In this document: positions 1 to 6,800 of the stretch, piece after piece
Layout: each line of letters opens with the position of its first letter
Position numbering within the stretch: the stretch's first letter is position 1
Assembly: GCA_020059765.1 (NCBI GenBank)
Contig: JAGVBM010000116.1
Span: 1 to 11,315, forward strand
From: Bacillota bacterium
Lineage (GTDB): Bacteria; Bacillota; Bacilli; Tumebacillales; Effusibacillaceae
Reading direction: 5' to 3'
Length of the DNA stretch: 11,315 nucleotides
The notes under the pieces: generated by a model
Seen by the model: the letters and a program-made list of their open reading frames with translations, nothing else
Told to the model about the DNA's origin: nothing
The model's database searches: none
Made by a program: the position numbers and the translations under genes

Positions 1-119
1 AGCGTCTTGAAACCATCAGTCTGAATCGCGGAGAAATGAACGAATACGTCGCCCCCGTCTTCACGCTCGATAAAACCGTAACCTTTTTCAGCGTTAAACC
101 ATTTCACTTTTCCTTGCAT
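1..119 (-). CDS. Cold-shock protein (CspA/CspB family), 3' end cut by window edge
   Basis: Small single-stranded nucleic-acid-binding protein that acts as an RNA chaperone, typically about 66 residues long; only the first 39 codons are present. The visible part begins MQGKVKWFNAEKGYGFI and carries both RNA-binding signatures of the cold-shock domain: RNP1 (KGYGFI, residues 12-17) and RNP2 (VFVHF, residues 25-29). The ATG at 119 follows an excellent AGGAGG ribosome site (complement of about 124-130). It is transcribed divergently from the thiol oxidoreductase gene at 220. A good sigma-A promoter lies just upstream at 165-193, giving a leader of only about 40 bases, so there is no room for the long thermosensing leader of E. 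coli cspA. The family is certain; which paralogue it is cannot be told. Confidence 0.96.
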   Translation of the reverse strand, partial: MQGKVKWFNAEKGYGFIEREDGGDVFVHFSAIQTDGFKT

Positions 120-164
120 GGGAAACCTCCTACAGGTACAGTAAAGATTAGATGTTACACCAAC

Positions 165-193
165 ATTCTACCAACAGCATGAATCGAAGTCAA
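165..193 (-). promoter_or_regulatory. Sigma-A promoter of the cold-shock gene
   Basis: On the minus strand a TTGACT -35 box (complement of 188-193) is separated by exactly 17 bases from a TAGAAT -10 box (complement of 165-170). Transcription would start near 158. Both boxes match the consensus at five of six positions. It lies in the gap between the divergent csp and oxidoreductase genes, so the two transcripts probably begin close together or overlap. Confidence 0.7.
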
Positions 194-219
194 ACCGACA
201 AAGGAGGGGGAGCAAAAAA

Positions 220-831
220 ATGTCTCACCTTTTGACTTATTATTTTGATTATAACTGACCTTATTGTTATCTCAGCCACGTGATGGTTGACCTTATGGCA
301 GAGGATATCGACCTGGACATCGAATTGGTTTCCTGGAAAATGCCAGAGAACGCAGTTATTCCTCCCAAGCCGGAGCGATATAAAGAGGAAGGTACCCAAT
401 TCGCATTCGAACTGGCCCGCTCATTGGGTGTTCCGATTACGTTTCAGGCTCGGGTAATGGATGCCCGAGCGGCTCATGAGGCGACGAAAATCGCGTTTCG
501 AATGGGGATTGGATTTGCTTTCAGCCGTGCTGTTTTTGATCTGAAATGGGCAGAAGGAAAGGACGTTTCCGACCCTGAATTGCTCATTGCAACGGCCGTC
601 AGACTGGGAGCAGAAGAGGAGACTTTTCGTACCGTCTTTTTGTCTGGACAGGGATGCGAGGATGTAGAGACCGATTTTGAGCGTTGTGTGATGAATCGGA
701 TCTGGACAATCCCTTCTTTTTCTGGACAGGGCAAAGAGATTCAGATCCATCACTTCAAAAATATGCCGTCTCTTGAACAGTTAAAAAAATTCATTAAACA
801 AGGAGAATCCTTCTTTGAAGAAAACCAATAA
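220..831 (+). CDS. DsbA/FrnE-family thiol oxidoreductase, putative selenoprotein (in-frame TGA as Sec13, UPYC active site)
   Basis: Read from ATG 220 through a TGA at 256-258, the frame gives 203 residues. The start, MSHLLTYYFDYN-U-PYCYLSH, matches the thioredoxin-fold N-terminus of DsbA/FrnE/2-hydroxychromene-2-carboxylate isomerase-like proteins: strand, then CPxC-Y-L, then helix. The TGA (residue 13) replaces the first, nucleophilic cysteine; Cys16 (265-267) is the partner. A TIP motif at residues 163-165 is the family's cis-proline loop, and the helical insert between them is typical. ATG 220 has a perfect AAAGGAGGGGG ribosome site at 199-209. By contrast GTG 280 and ATG 283 or 295 have none and would yield a protein without beta-1 and without the active site. 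A SECIS-like hairpin follows at 272-290. The product probably reduces or oxidises disulfides in the cytoplasm, since no signal peptide is seen. Alternatives are a recent Cys-to-TGA nonsense mutation or a sequencing error. No clear promoter was identified. The 3' end overlaps the next gene. Confidence 0.8.
256..290 (+). promoter_or_regulatory. Putative bacterial SECIS element (TGA plus stem-loop)
   Basis: The TGA at 256-258 is followed by a hairpin within the coding sequence. Seven pairs form between 272-278 (TCAGCCA) and 284-290 (TGGTTGA), with one G-U pair, and the 5-base loop is CGTGA (279-283). The loop carries GU, with G as its second base, and starts 20 bases after the TGA. This fits the known bacterial SECIS pattern: a short apical stem, a G in the first two loop bases, and a loop roughly 16-37 bases from the UGA. 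Such an element would bind SelB and deliver Sec-tRNA. The hairpin was folded by eye, without an energy calculation. Confidence 0.65.
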
Positions 832-1177
832 TAACCTTTCCATTGAAACAGTCTACACGATTTTTGTCGAAGATCCCGACGATTACTATTTCCATCCTCG
901 CGGCGTCCTTTTTATCGACCAGGAGTCTAACCACACTCTGTTTTGTGCAGACGTGGATTATAACTTTCTGATCAAAGTCATCCGCAAATTTCCTTACTCA
1001 GATTTGGAAAATGGATTGGAGTACAAAGGATATGAGTTTGAATTCAAAAACATCTCGGATCAAATGATTGCCAAGTACGGCAACCAATTGTCCTTGATCC
1101 GTCAAGTGCTGGCCGAACTGTACCAAGTGAGTCCCCGGCAGTATTCGTTTCTTGAAAAGGTTTTGCAAAACAGTTGA
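815..1177 (+). CDS. Small conserved-looking protein of unknown function
   Basis: A 120-residue protein that I do not recognise. It starts at TTG 815, nine bases after an AGGAG ribosome site at 801-805, and overlaps the last 17 bases of the oxidoreductase gene. Translation of the two is therefore probably coupled and they form one operon. It has no signal peptide, membrane span or clear motif. The sequence is rich in aromatic and acidic residues (DPDDYYFHPRG near the N-terminus) and looks like a compact mixed alpha/beta cytoplasmic protein. The two cysteines do not form a recognisable metal or redox motif, apart from a lone FCADVDY stretch. The TTG start is inferred from the ribosome site, because no in-frame ATG lies nearby. 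Coupling suggests a role linked to the putative selenoprotein, but nothing in the sequence says what. Only 18 bases separate its stop from the convergent gene, and no terminator is seen there. Confidence 0.75.
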   Translation: MKKTNNNLSIETVYTIFVEDPDDYYFHPRGVLFIDQESNHTLFCADVDYNFLIKVIRKFPYSDLENGLEYKGYEFEFKNISDQMIAKYGNQLSLIRQVLAELYQVSPRQYSFLEKVLQNS

Positions 1178-1195
1178 TCCTCACTGGAGACACAA

Positions 1196-1972
1196 CTATT
1201 TGTAAAATCGTCTGCTGCCATGCGCAAACCAAGAAGGAGCCAATGCCTTGATTTTGATCAACGGACTCAGACTTCTCGGCACTACGACTTGTGGTATCTC
1301 CCCTTCCACCGCTCGCACAATCTCATGTGCCACCCGATCCGGCTTTAACATAAAACGTTTGGCGATCTTTGGTATCTTGTCAATGTCCGCTTGATCAAAA
1401 AAAGGTGTGTCAATCGGCCCCGGGTTGATCGTCGAGACTTTGATTCCAAAGCTGCGGACTTCTTCCCGCAGCGCTTCCGACAACCCAATGACTGCAAACT
1501 TGGTCGCCGAATATCCGCCATGGGCAGGAGCAGCCATAAATCCCGCGACGGAAGCGACATTCACCACATACCCCATTTTTCGCTGCTTCATGTTTGGGAC
1601 AACAGCTTGCAGGCAGCGGATCATGCCAAAATAATTCACATCCATCATGGCTTTCAAATCATTCAAGTCCGCTTCCGTTATCGGGGAAAAAATTCCAAAG
1701 CCCGCATTGTTGACCAACACATCAATGCGTCCGTACCGTTCGATGACCCTTGCTGTCATCTCCTGCACGGAAGCATCGTTTGTCACATCGACCGAAACAA
1801 CCAGACATTCCGCATTTCGTTCCTGAATCAATTTGGATAGTCGCTCCAGTTTGTCGACGCTACGGGCAGCGACTGCCAACTTCGCACCTTTCGCCGCAAA
1901 CGCCAAAGCGGTTTCCCAACCGATCCCGCTGGAAGCACCCGTAATCAACACAACCCGATCTTTCGCATGCAA
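1196..1972 (-). CDS. Short-chain dehydrogenase/reductase (SDR), classical type
   Basis: NAD(P)-dependent oxidoreductase of the classical SDR family, 258 residues, cytoplasmic; its substrate cannot be inferred. The Rossmann cofactor motif TGASSGIG is at residues 11-18 and NNAG at 88-91. The catalytic tetrad is complete: Asn113 (DVNYFG), Ser141, and Tyr154 and Lys158 in YSATK, followed by the PG motif at 184-185. An arginine after beta-2 (AARS, residue 37) favours NADP(H), as is usual for this subgroup. The start is a TTG at 1972; the nearby ATG is out of frame, and an in-frame GTG at codon 8 would cut into the first strand. An AAGGTG ribosome site about ten bases upstream lies inside the end of the preceding gene. 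Only three bases separate that gene's stop from this TTG, so the two are cotranscribed and probably coupled. The C-terminal tail is basic and resembles fatty-acyl or steroid-type SDRs. Confidence 0.93.
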   Translation of the reverse strand: MHAKDRVVLITGASSGIGWETALAFAAKGAKLAVAARSVDKLERLSKLIQERNAECLVVSVDVTNDASVQEMTARVIERYGRIDVLVNNAGFGIFSPITEADLNDLKAMMDVNYFGMIRCLQAVVPNMKQRKMGYVVNVASVAGFMAAPAHGGYSATKFAVIGLSEALREEVRSFGIKVSTINPGPIDTPFFDQADIDKIPKIAKRFMLKPDRVAHEIVRAVEGEIPQVVVPRSLSPLIKIKALAPSWFAHGSRRFYK

Positions 1973-1975
1973 CCT

Positions 1976-2347
1976 TTATTCACCTTCTTTATAACCGACT
2001 TCAACCGCAGCGTTAACCACATATATATGGTCATTCCGGTCACCTTTGTCCGGCAGTACCACTCCGCTTGAACAAATCATGCCGCCTTCTCCCACTTCAA
2101 TCGAGATCTGTCCGTATGGAAAGACAGATTTCACTTGTTCCAAATCAACTTTGTCAGCGTCAACCGGAACGGCCAATTTGACTCGCACTTGCATGTTTTT
2201 CAAATCGTTTCCAGGTATAATGCCGCGCATTCCGGGCATGGAATTATGTTGAATTGCGTTTCGCACCGCACGCATACTTGCTACGGTCACATCTTGGCCA
2301 TGCAAATCTACTCCCGTCCCAATCTGTACAAAGATTATTTTCATCAT
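1976..2347 (-). CDS. Lin0512-family conserved protein of unknown function
   Basis: A 123-residue protein beginning MMKIIFVQIGTGVDLHGQD. It matches my memory of the Lin0512 family, small cytoplasmic proteins of unknown function found in Firmicutes and other bacteria. Features typical of the family are the GTGVDLHGQDVT start, a following helix with RAVRNAIQ, the glycine-rich MPGMRGIIPG segment, and the late EVGEGGMI loop. The reading frame stays open for 28 codons upstream, but ATG 2347 has a GGAGG ribosome site seven bases ahead, and the longer N-terminus would run through the opposing promoter and LexA box. It is the first gene of an operon with the SDR. No clear sigma-A promoter is visible for this strand. 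The LexA box at 2366-2379 lies 19-32 bases upstream of the start and could repress this operon too. Confidence 0.85.
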   Translation of the reverse strand: MMKIIFVQIGTGVDLHGQDVTVASMRAVRNAIQHNSMPGMRGIIPGNDLKNMQVRVKLAVPVDADKVDLEQVKSVFPYGQISIEVGEGGMICSSGVVLPDKGDRNDHIYVVNAAVEVGYKEGE

Positions 2348-2365
2348 ACTTCGGCCTCCATTTTG

Positions 2366-2379
2366 CGAACATATGTTCT
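2366..2379. promoter_or_regulatory. LexA (DinR) SOS box
   Basis: CGAACATATGTTCT contains a perfect 12-base palindrome (GAACATATGTTC, 2367-2378). It matches 13 of 14 positions of the B. subtilis-type LexA consensus CGAAC-N4-GTTCG. Its last base is the first base of the -35 box of the plus-strand promoter at 2379-2407, an ideal position for repression. It is also within 20 bases of the divergent Lin0512 gene start. The assignment rests on consensus match and placement only. Confidence 0.75.
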
Positions 2380-2407
2380 TGACAGGGTTATTGAGATCGA
2401 CTACAAT
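2379..2407 (+). promoter_or_regulatory. Sigma-A promoter of the methyltransferase-like gene
   Basis: A perfect TTGACA -35 box (2379-2384), a 17-base spacer, and a TACAAT -10 box (2402-2407). Transcription would start near 2414, about 54 bases before the ATG at 2468. The strong promoter with an overlapping LexA box suggests tight repression and high expression when DNA is damaged. Confidence 0.8.
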
Positions 2408-2467
2408 TTTCTTACAGCCGTGATTTTCCATTCGATTCCGTATCCGTGACGAGGGGAGGTGTGTCTT

Positions 2468-3022
2468 ATGGCGATCGCCGCCATCACCTGGAATTTCGGA
2501 ATTGCAAAATATGTGATTGAAACCTATTCCCGTCCGTTTGACTTAATCTATGACAGTTTTTCCGAATCCGAAGTCACCCGACAGATCAGTGAAGAATTGC
2601 TCCGCTTCATCGAGCCTCACTCGCAGCATGCAAATCCATTGGAGGATCTCGGAACGCTTCCTGACAATCTTTTGCAATTGATCTGTCTGGATGCGAAATT
2701 GTTATTGCAAGTGGATCGGTTCAACCAGCAGCAATTTTTGCAGCAAATCTTGCGAGTATTATCGCCGGAAGGATACTGTTCCGTTTTGATCTCTGACGGA
2801 GTCCGCTTCGGAAAAATTGTCCCCAATGGGTTCCAACTCGTTCATCGTTTTCTTGCAAACGGTTTTAAAGTTTCTTCCATCAATGATCAGCGGGCAAGTC
2901 ACGGGTTACCCTTTCAATTGCTTCCTCATCAATATTTGGCCATTTTTCAAAAACCTGCGGCAGAAAAGAAGCGCATCGCAAGCTTCAATAATTTGCCCTC
3001 TTCGCAACTTTCACTTCTCTGA
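2468..3022 (+). CDS. Degenerate DNA-methyltransferase-like protein, probably SOS-regulated
   Basis: A 184-residue protein with no family I can name firmly. Part of it reads like the second half of a beta-class (N4/N6) DNA methyltransferase. LPDNLLQLICLDAK (64-77) sits where LPDNSVDLIVTDPPY is expected; RVLSPEGYCSVLISD (96-110) resembles the RVLKPGG strand-turn; GKIVPNGFQLVHRFLANGFK (115-134) and LPHQYLAIFQKP (152-163) resemble the terminal IPLGF...FeeaGF and ahEylfvFrKP segments. The catalytic (D/N)PPY is absent (LDAK), as is a FxGxG SAM-binding motif, so it is probably not an active methylase. ATG 2468 follows GGGGAGGT by seven bases; the GTG at 2459 overlaps that ribosome site and was rejected. 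The promoter and SOS box upstream imply induction by DNA damage. It ends four bases before the convergent nth gene. The fold assignment is an inference and could be wrong. Confidence 0.85.
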   Translation: MAIAAITWNFGIAKYVIETYSRPFDLIYDSFSESEVTRQISEELLRFIEPHSQHANPLEDLGTLPDNLLQLICLDAKLLLQVDRFNQQQFLQQILRVLSPEGYCSVLISDGVRFGKIVPNGFQLVHRFLANGFKVSSINDQRASHGLPFQLLPHQYLAIFQKPAAEKKRIASFNNLPSSQLSLL

Positions 3023-3025
3023 ACT

Positions 3026-3679
3026 TCACTTCTTTGTTGTTCGTACCTTCCCTTCTTTCTTGAAGTTTGTGCATATTTCTTGCATCGGACAAATATGACA
3101 TTTGGGATTCCGGGCGCTGCACACTCTTCTGCCATGCAGAATCAATGCGTGATGGGAGAATGTCCATTTCTCCTTAGGCAACTTCTTCATCAAGTCTTTT
3201 TCTGTATTCAAGACATTGGCTGCTTTCGATAAACCCAGTCGGTGGGCCAAACGATCCACATGGGTGTCCACGGCGATTGCCGGAACTCCAAACGCGGTAC
3301 TCATTACAACGTTGGCCGTTTTCCTGCCCACACCGGGCAAACTCACCAAAGCCTCGTAATCATTCGGCACTTGACTGTCATAATTCTTCACCAAAATTCG
3401 ACAAGTCTCCAGAATATGTTTTGCCTTGGACCTGAACAGTCCGATTCTCCGAAGTGCGTGTTCCAATTCCTCTTGTGTCAATTGCAAAAAATCTTCCGGT
3501 TTCGGATATTTGACAAACAGGTCTTTGGTGACTTCATTGACCAATTTGTCCGTACTTTGTGCAGAGAGAATTACGGCAATCAACAGTTCAAAAGGATTTC
3601 GATGGACAAGTTCGCAATTTGCGTCCGGATATAAGGTTTCTAAATGGTGAATCAGTAAAGATATCTCGTTTTTTTTCAT
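3026..3679 (-). CDS. nth: Endonuclease III (DNA glycosylase/AP lyase)
   Basis: Base-excision repair enzyme that removes oxidised pyrimidines and cleaves the abasic site. It has 217 residues, near the family's usual 210-220. The helix-hairpin-helix LPGVGRKTANVV (114-125) carries the catalytic lysine Lys120, and Asp138 lies in VDTHVDRL; both have the E. coli Nth numbering. The C-terminal [4Fe-4S] cluster ligands C-x6-C-x2-C-x5-C are Cys187, 194, 197 and 203, all present. No Shine-Dalgarno sequence precedes ATG 3679, and an in-frame stop lies a few codons upstream. A TATAGT box (complement of 3694-3699) would place the transcription start only about ten bases from the ATG, so a very short or absent leader is possible. 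It converges with the SOS-linked gene at 2468; in B. subtilis nth sits elsewhere (with dnaD), so this arrangement is not that one. Confidence 0.97.
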   Translation of the reverse strand: MKKNEISLLIHHLETLYPDANCELVHRNPFELLIAVILSAQSTDKLVNEVTKDLFVKYPKPEDFLQLTQEELEHALRRIGLFRSKAKHILETCRILVKNYDSQVPNDYEALVSLPGVGRKTANVVMSTAFGVPAIAVDTHVDRLAHRLGLSKAANVLNTEKDLMKKLPKEKWTFSHHALILHGRRVCSARNPKCHICPMQEICTNFKKEGKVRTTKK

Positions 3680-3751
3680 ACTATTTAGTTTGAACTATAT
3701 CCCAAACTCTTGTCAATCACAGGCATAGGCTAAACAACAAGGATGACGAGT

Positions 3752-3782
3752 GTAAAAGAAAAAGAACGGCTGACGCCGTCCT
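3752..3782 (-). terminator. Intrinsic terminator after glutamate synthase
   Basis: On the minus strand, ACGGC (complement of 3775-3779), the loop GTCA and GCCGT (complement of 3766-3770) form a 5-bp GC-rich stem, extendable by one G-U pair. It is followed by TCTTTTTCTTTT. It lies about 50 bases after the gltB stop codon, so gltB appears to end its transcript here with no gltD behind it. Confidence 0.75.
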
Positions 3783-3832
3783 CTTCCAAAAAAACTCTCT
3801 GAAAAGCTCTATCTGTACACCAAAGTCACATA

Positions 3833-6800
3833 TTACTCTGTCGCAATATCCTGGTCCGTTTGTTGTTGACCCGGTTTGATCATCATGAAATTCCGTTCCG
3901 GGTGTTCCAACAATGACTCGACTGTCTGTGCTTCCTCATTCTGTCCGCTCTTTCTCAACTCTTTGACATAGGTTCCCAGCAGTTCATTCAAGTCTCGTTT
4001 TCCTTGTTGGTCAAGATGCCATAACGATACTTTGGCCCCTTTTGCAATACGGCGGCGAATGGCCGCTTCATCCATGCCCATTTCCGGCTGATAGCGCAAA
4101 TATACAACACCGCCCGTCATGCCGGAACAGATCCAGGGACCCGGGTCACCGAGCACAACTGCCCGCCCGTTTGTCATATATTCGAATGCGAATCCTTTCA
4201 TATTCGCGTTTGCACCAATCACGCCGCGGGAATCGTCAATTTTCTTATTGATCATGCCTCCGATCACCACATCGGCGCCAGACAAACGAATTCCTGCACG
4301 GGAGTCTGCGTTTCCTTGAATGATGAACAGTCCTCGTTGGGCGCCGTACGCCAAACCTTTTCCTACGGATCCGTTCACAAATTTCCCGCGGCTGTTCTTG
4401 CCTTTCAAGACAATGACTTTTCCGCCGTACGACGTTTTTCCGACTCCATCTTGTGCTCCGCCGTGGATACGGATATGAAGACCCGTCACGTTATACGCGG
4501 AGAACCCATTCCCGCCGACCGATCCGTTGTCAAAATTCAATTTTGCATGATTGAACGCTTGAATCTCGCCCTTTGATTTGCCGCGAGTGACCGAACCGGA
4601 CAAATAACTGCCTATAACACGGTCGTTGGCACTGGTGGTACCGACTTGTCGAACCACCGAATCAGATCCTGCCGCAACTTCCATCACGGTTTCCATGGCC
4701 AACCGCTCGGTCAAAGAATCAATTCCGATGGAAGACAAACGCAACTCGGGTACGTCATACCTTATCGTCGCATACAATTTCACCGGTTCCAACAGATCGG
4801 ACAAGTCAAGACGTTCAAGTTCGCGTGTCTGTTCCAGCAATTCAGACTGTCCTACCAAATCTTGCAAGCGGGTTGCACCAAGAGAAGCGGTCAATTGCTT
4901 CAAATGTTCGCTGACACCAGTGTAGAAAGTCATCAAATGGGATACTGCAAGATCAAAGTTACGCGGTTTGAACATTTTGAGACCTTTCTCGTGTGCTTCC
5001 TCCATCGATTCAATTTGTGTCGCGATCCCAACAGGGCAAGTATCCTTGTGACAGGAACGGCAACTGATACAGCCGATCGCCACCATGGACATGGTTCCGA
5101 ATCCGACACGGTTGGCACCAAGCATTACCATCTTTATTACATCCAGTCCCGTCTTGATACCGCCGTCAGCCCAAACCTCTACTTTATCGCGCAGTCCGGA
5201 TTCCACCAATTCTTTGTGCGCCAATTTGACACCGATTTCCACCGGCAGGCCCACATACTTCAACGCGTGGGCACGGGCAGCCCCGGTACCTCCATCATAG
5301 CCGCTGAGCGTGATAATATCGGCGCCTGCCTTGGCTATTCCCACAGCGATGGTACCAATTCCCGGAACCACCGGCACTTTAACCGACACCCGGGCATTCG
5401 GATTGGCTGTTTTTAATTCATCGATCATTTGTGCCAAATCTTCGATCGAATAGATATCATGGTTGTTGGAAGGTGAAATGAGGTCGATGCCCGGTTGTGC
5501 ATTACGCGCTGACGCAACCTTTGTTGATACCTTTGAACCCGGCAAATGTCCGCCTTCGCCCGGTTTTGCCCCCTGCCCGATCTTGATTTCCAACAAGTTA
5601 GAGGAATTCGTCAGTTCAATATTCACTCCGAAACGTCCGGATGCAATTTGCATCCCTCGATGGTTCGGATACTTGCCGATCAGATCTTTGATTTCCCCGC
5701 CTTCTCCGTTCATGGAGATCATATTCAGCCGATAGGCTGCCTCTGCATAAGCACGATATGCCGTCTCGTTTTGCGATCCGAAAGACATTGACGAAATCAG
5801 GAACGGCAAGCTGTGATCACCGATAGATATGTCCACGTTGGCCGGAGAAACTGTCGAATCCGCTTGCTCTTTAATATCCAGCACATGACGCAAAGAAATC
5901 GGATTTGAACTTTCCATTTCCTGCAATTTTTCGGTCAAAGCAGAAAAAGATTTCGTTCCGTTTGCCACGTCGCCAGCTATTTTCCAAATTCGCGGGAAGT
6001 AGTGGAATGTCTTTGCGACTTTGGCAGCCGCTTCTCCCAATGCAATCGACAAGCGTTGTTCCGCATCCGTTTGCAGGGCATCCCACCCAAGGCCGGCACG
6101 TTTCGAACCAAAGTAATTCTTTGTTCCCAACAGTTCCGCGATTTCGGGTTTGATGCCAATCGATGAGAACAATCGGTCATACCCGCGCAATTCATGAATG
6201 CCTAAGGTGGAGATGACTTTCTCCATGCCTTTGTGGAGTGCTTGATACAAGTTTTTGATCGTGGCTAATGGTTCTACCGTTCCCGCGACCTCCCACATCA
6301 AATAGGGATTGACAGCGTCGGCTCCCAAGCCGATTGCCACCACAATATCATGCAAATTCCGCAACGAACCGGAACGTAAAATAATCGAAGTACGGCGTCG
6401 CAGATTTTCTGCGTCTTTCGCCACCGGGTATTCTCTTAGAGCTTTATGAACGGCAGATACCAGTAAGAACGGATCGATATAACCAATTCCATGGCGGAAT
6501 ACAAACCGGTCATCCAGCACCAGCAAATGGGCGCCGGCCACAACCGCCTCCACGGCTTCATTTTGAATTCGGTTGACTGCTTCCTTGACCGTTTCGCCAT
6601 TTTGCGAGCCTGCATCCATCACATAAACAGAATGCGGTCCGACATTAAATTCCCGGAGCAAATCTTCCAACAAATACGTTCCAACTTGGTGGGCAATCGG
6701 CCGATATTGATCCAGCGGAAGCGGGGCGGCGTGGCGATGTCCGCCCAGCAGCATCGGCGTATGAATTTCCAAGCGACGCAATACATGTTGATCATGACCT

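Noticed and set aside
114..142. TTGCAT-17-TACAGT as plus-strand promoter of the oxidoreductase gene
   Set aside because: The -35 matches at only three of six positions and it overlaps the csp start; too weak to list.
248..275. TATAAT box on the minus strand as the csp promoter (with CTGAGA as -35)
   Set aside because: The -35 is weak and the box lies inside the oxidoreductase coding region; the TTGACT-17-TAGAAT pair at 165-193 is better placed and stronger.
280..831. Oxidoreductase gene starting at GTG 280, with the upstream TGA as a true stop
   Set aside because: GTG 280 has no ribosome site and the product would lack the first strand and the active site, whereas ATG 220 has a perfect ribosome site and restores the family N-terminus.
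1391..1840. 149-codon plus-strand frame opposite the SDR gene
   Set aside because: Antisense shadow of a gene with complete SDR motifs.
2348..2431. 28-codon N-terminal extension of the Lin0512 gene
   Set aside because: It would run across the divergent promoter and LexA box; GGAGG lies correctly before ATG 2347.
4646..5416. 256-codon plus-strand frame opposite gltB
   Set aside because: Antisense shadow of a highly conserved gene; low-complexity His/Arg-rich product without a ribosome site.
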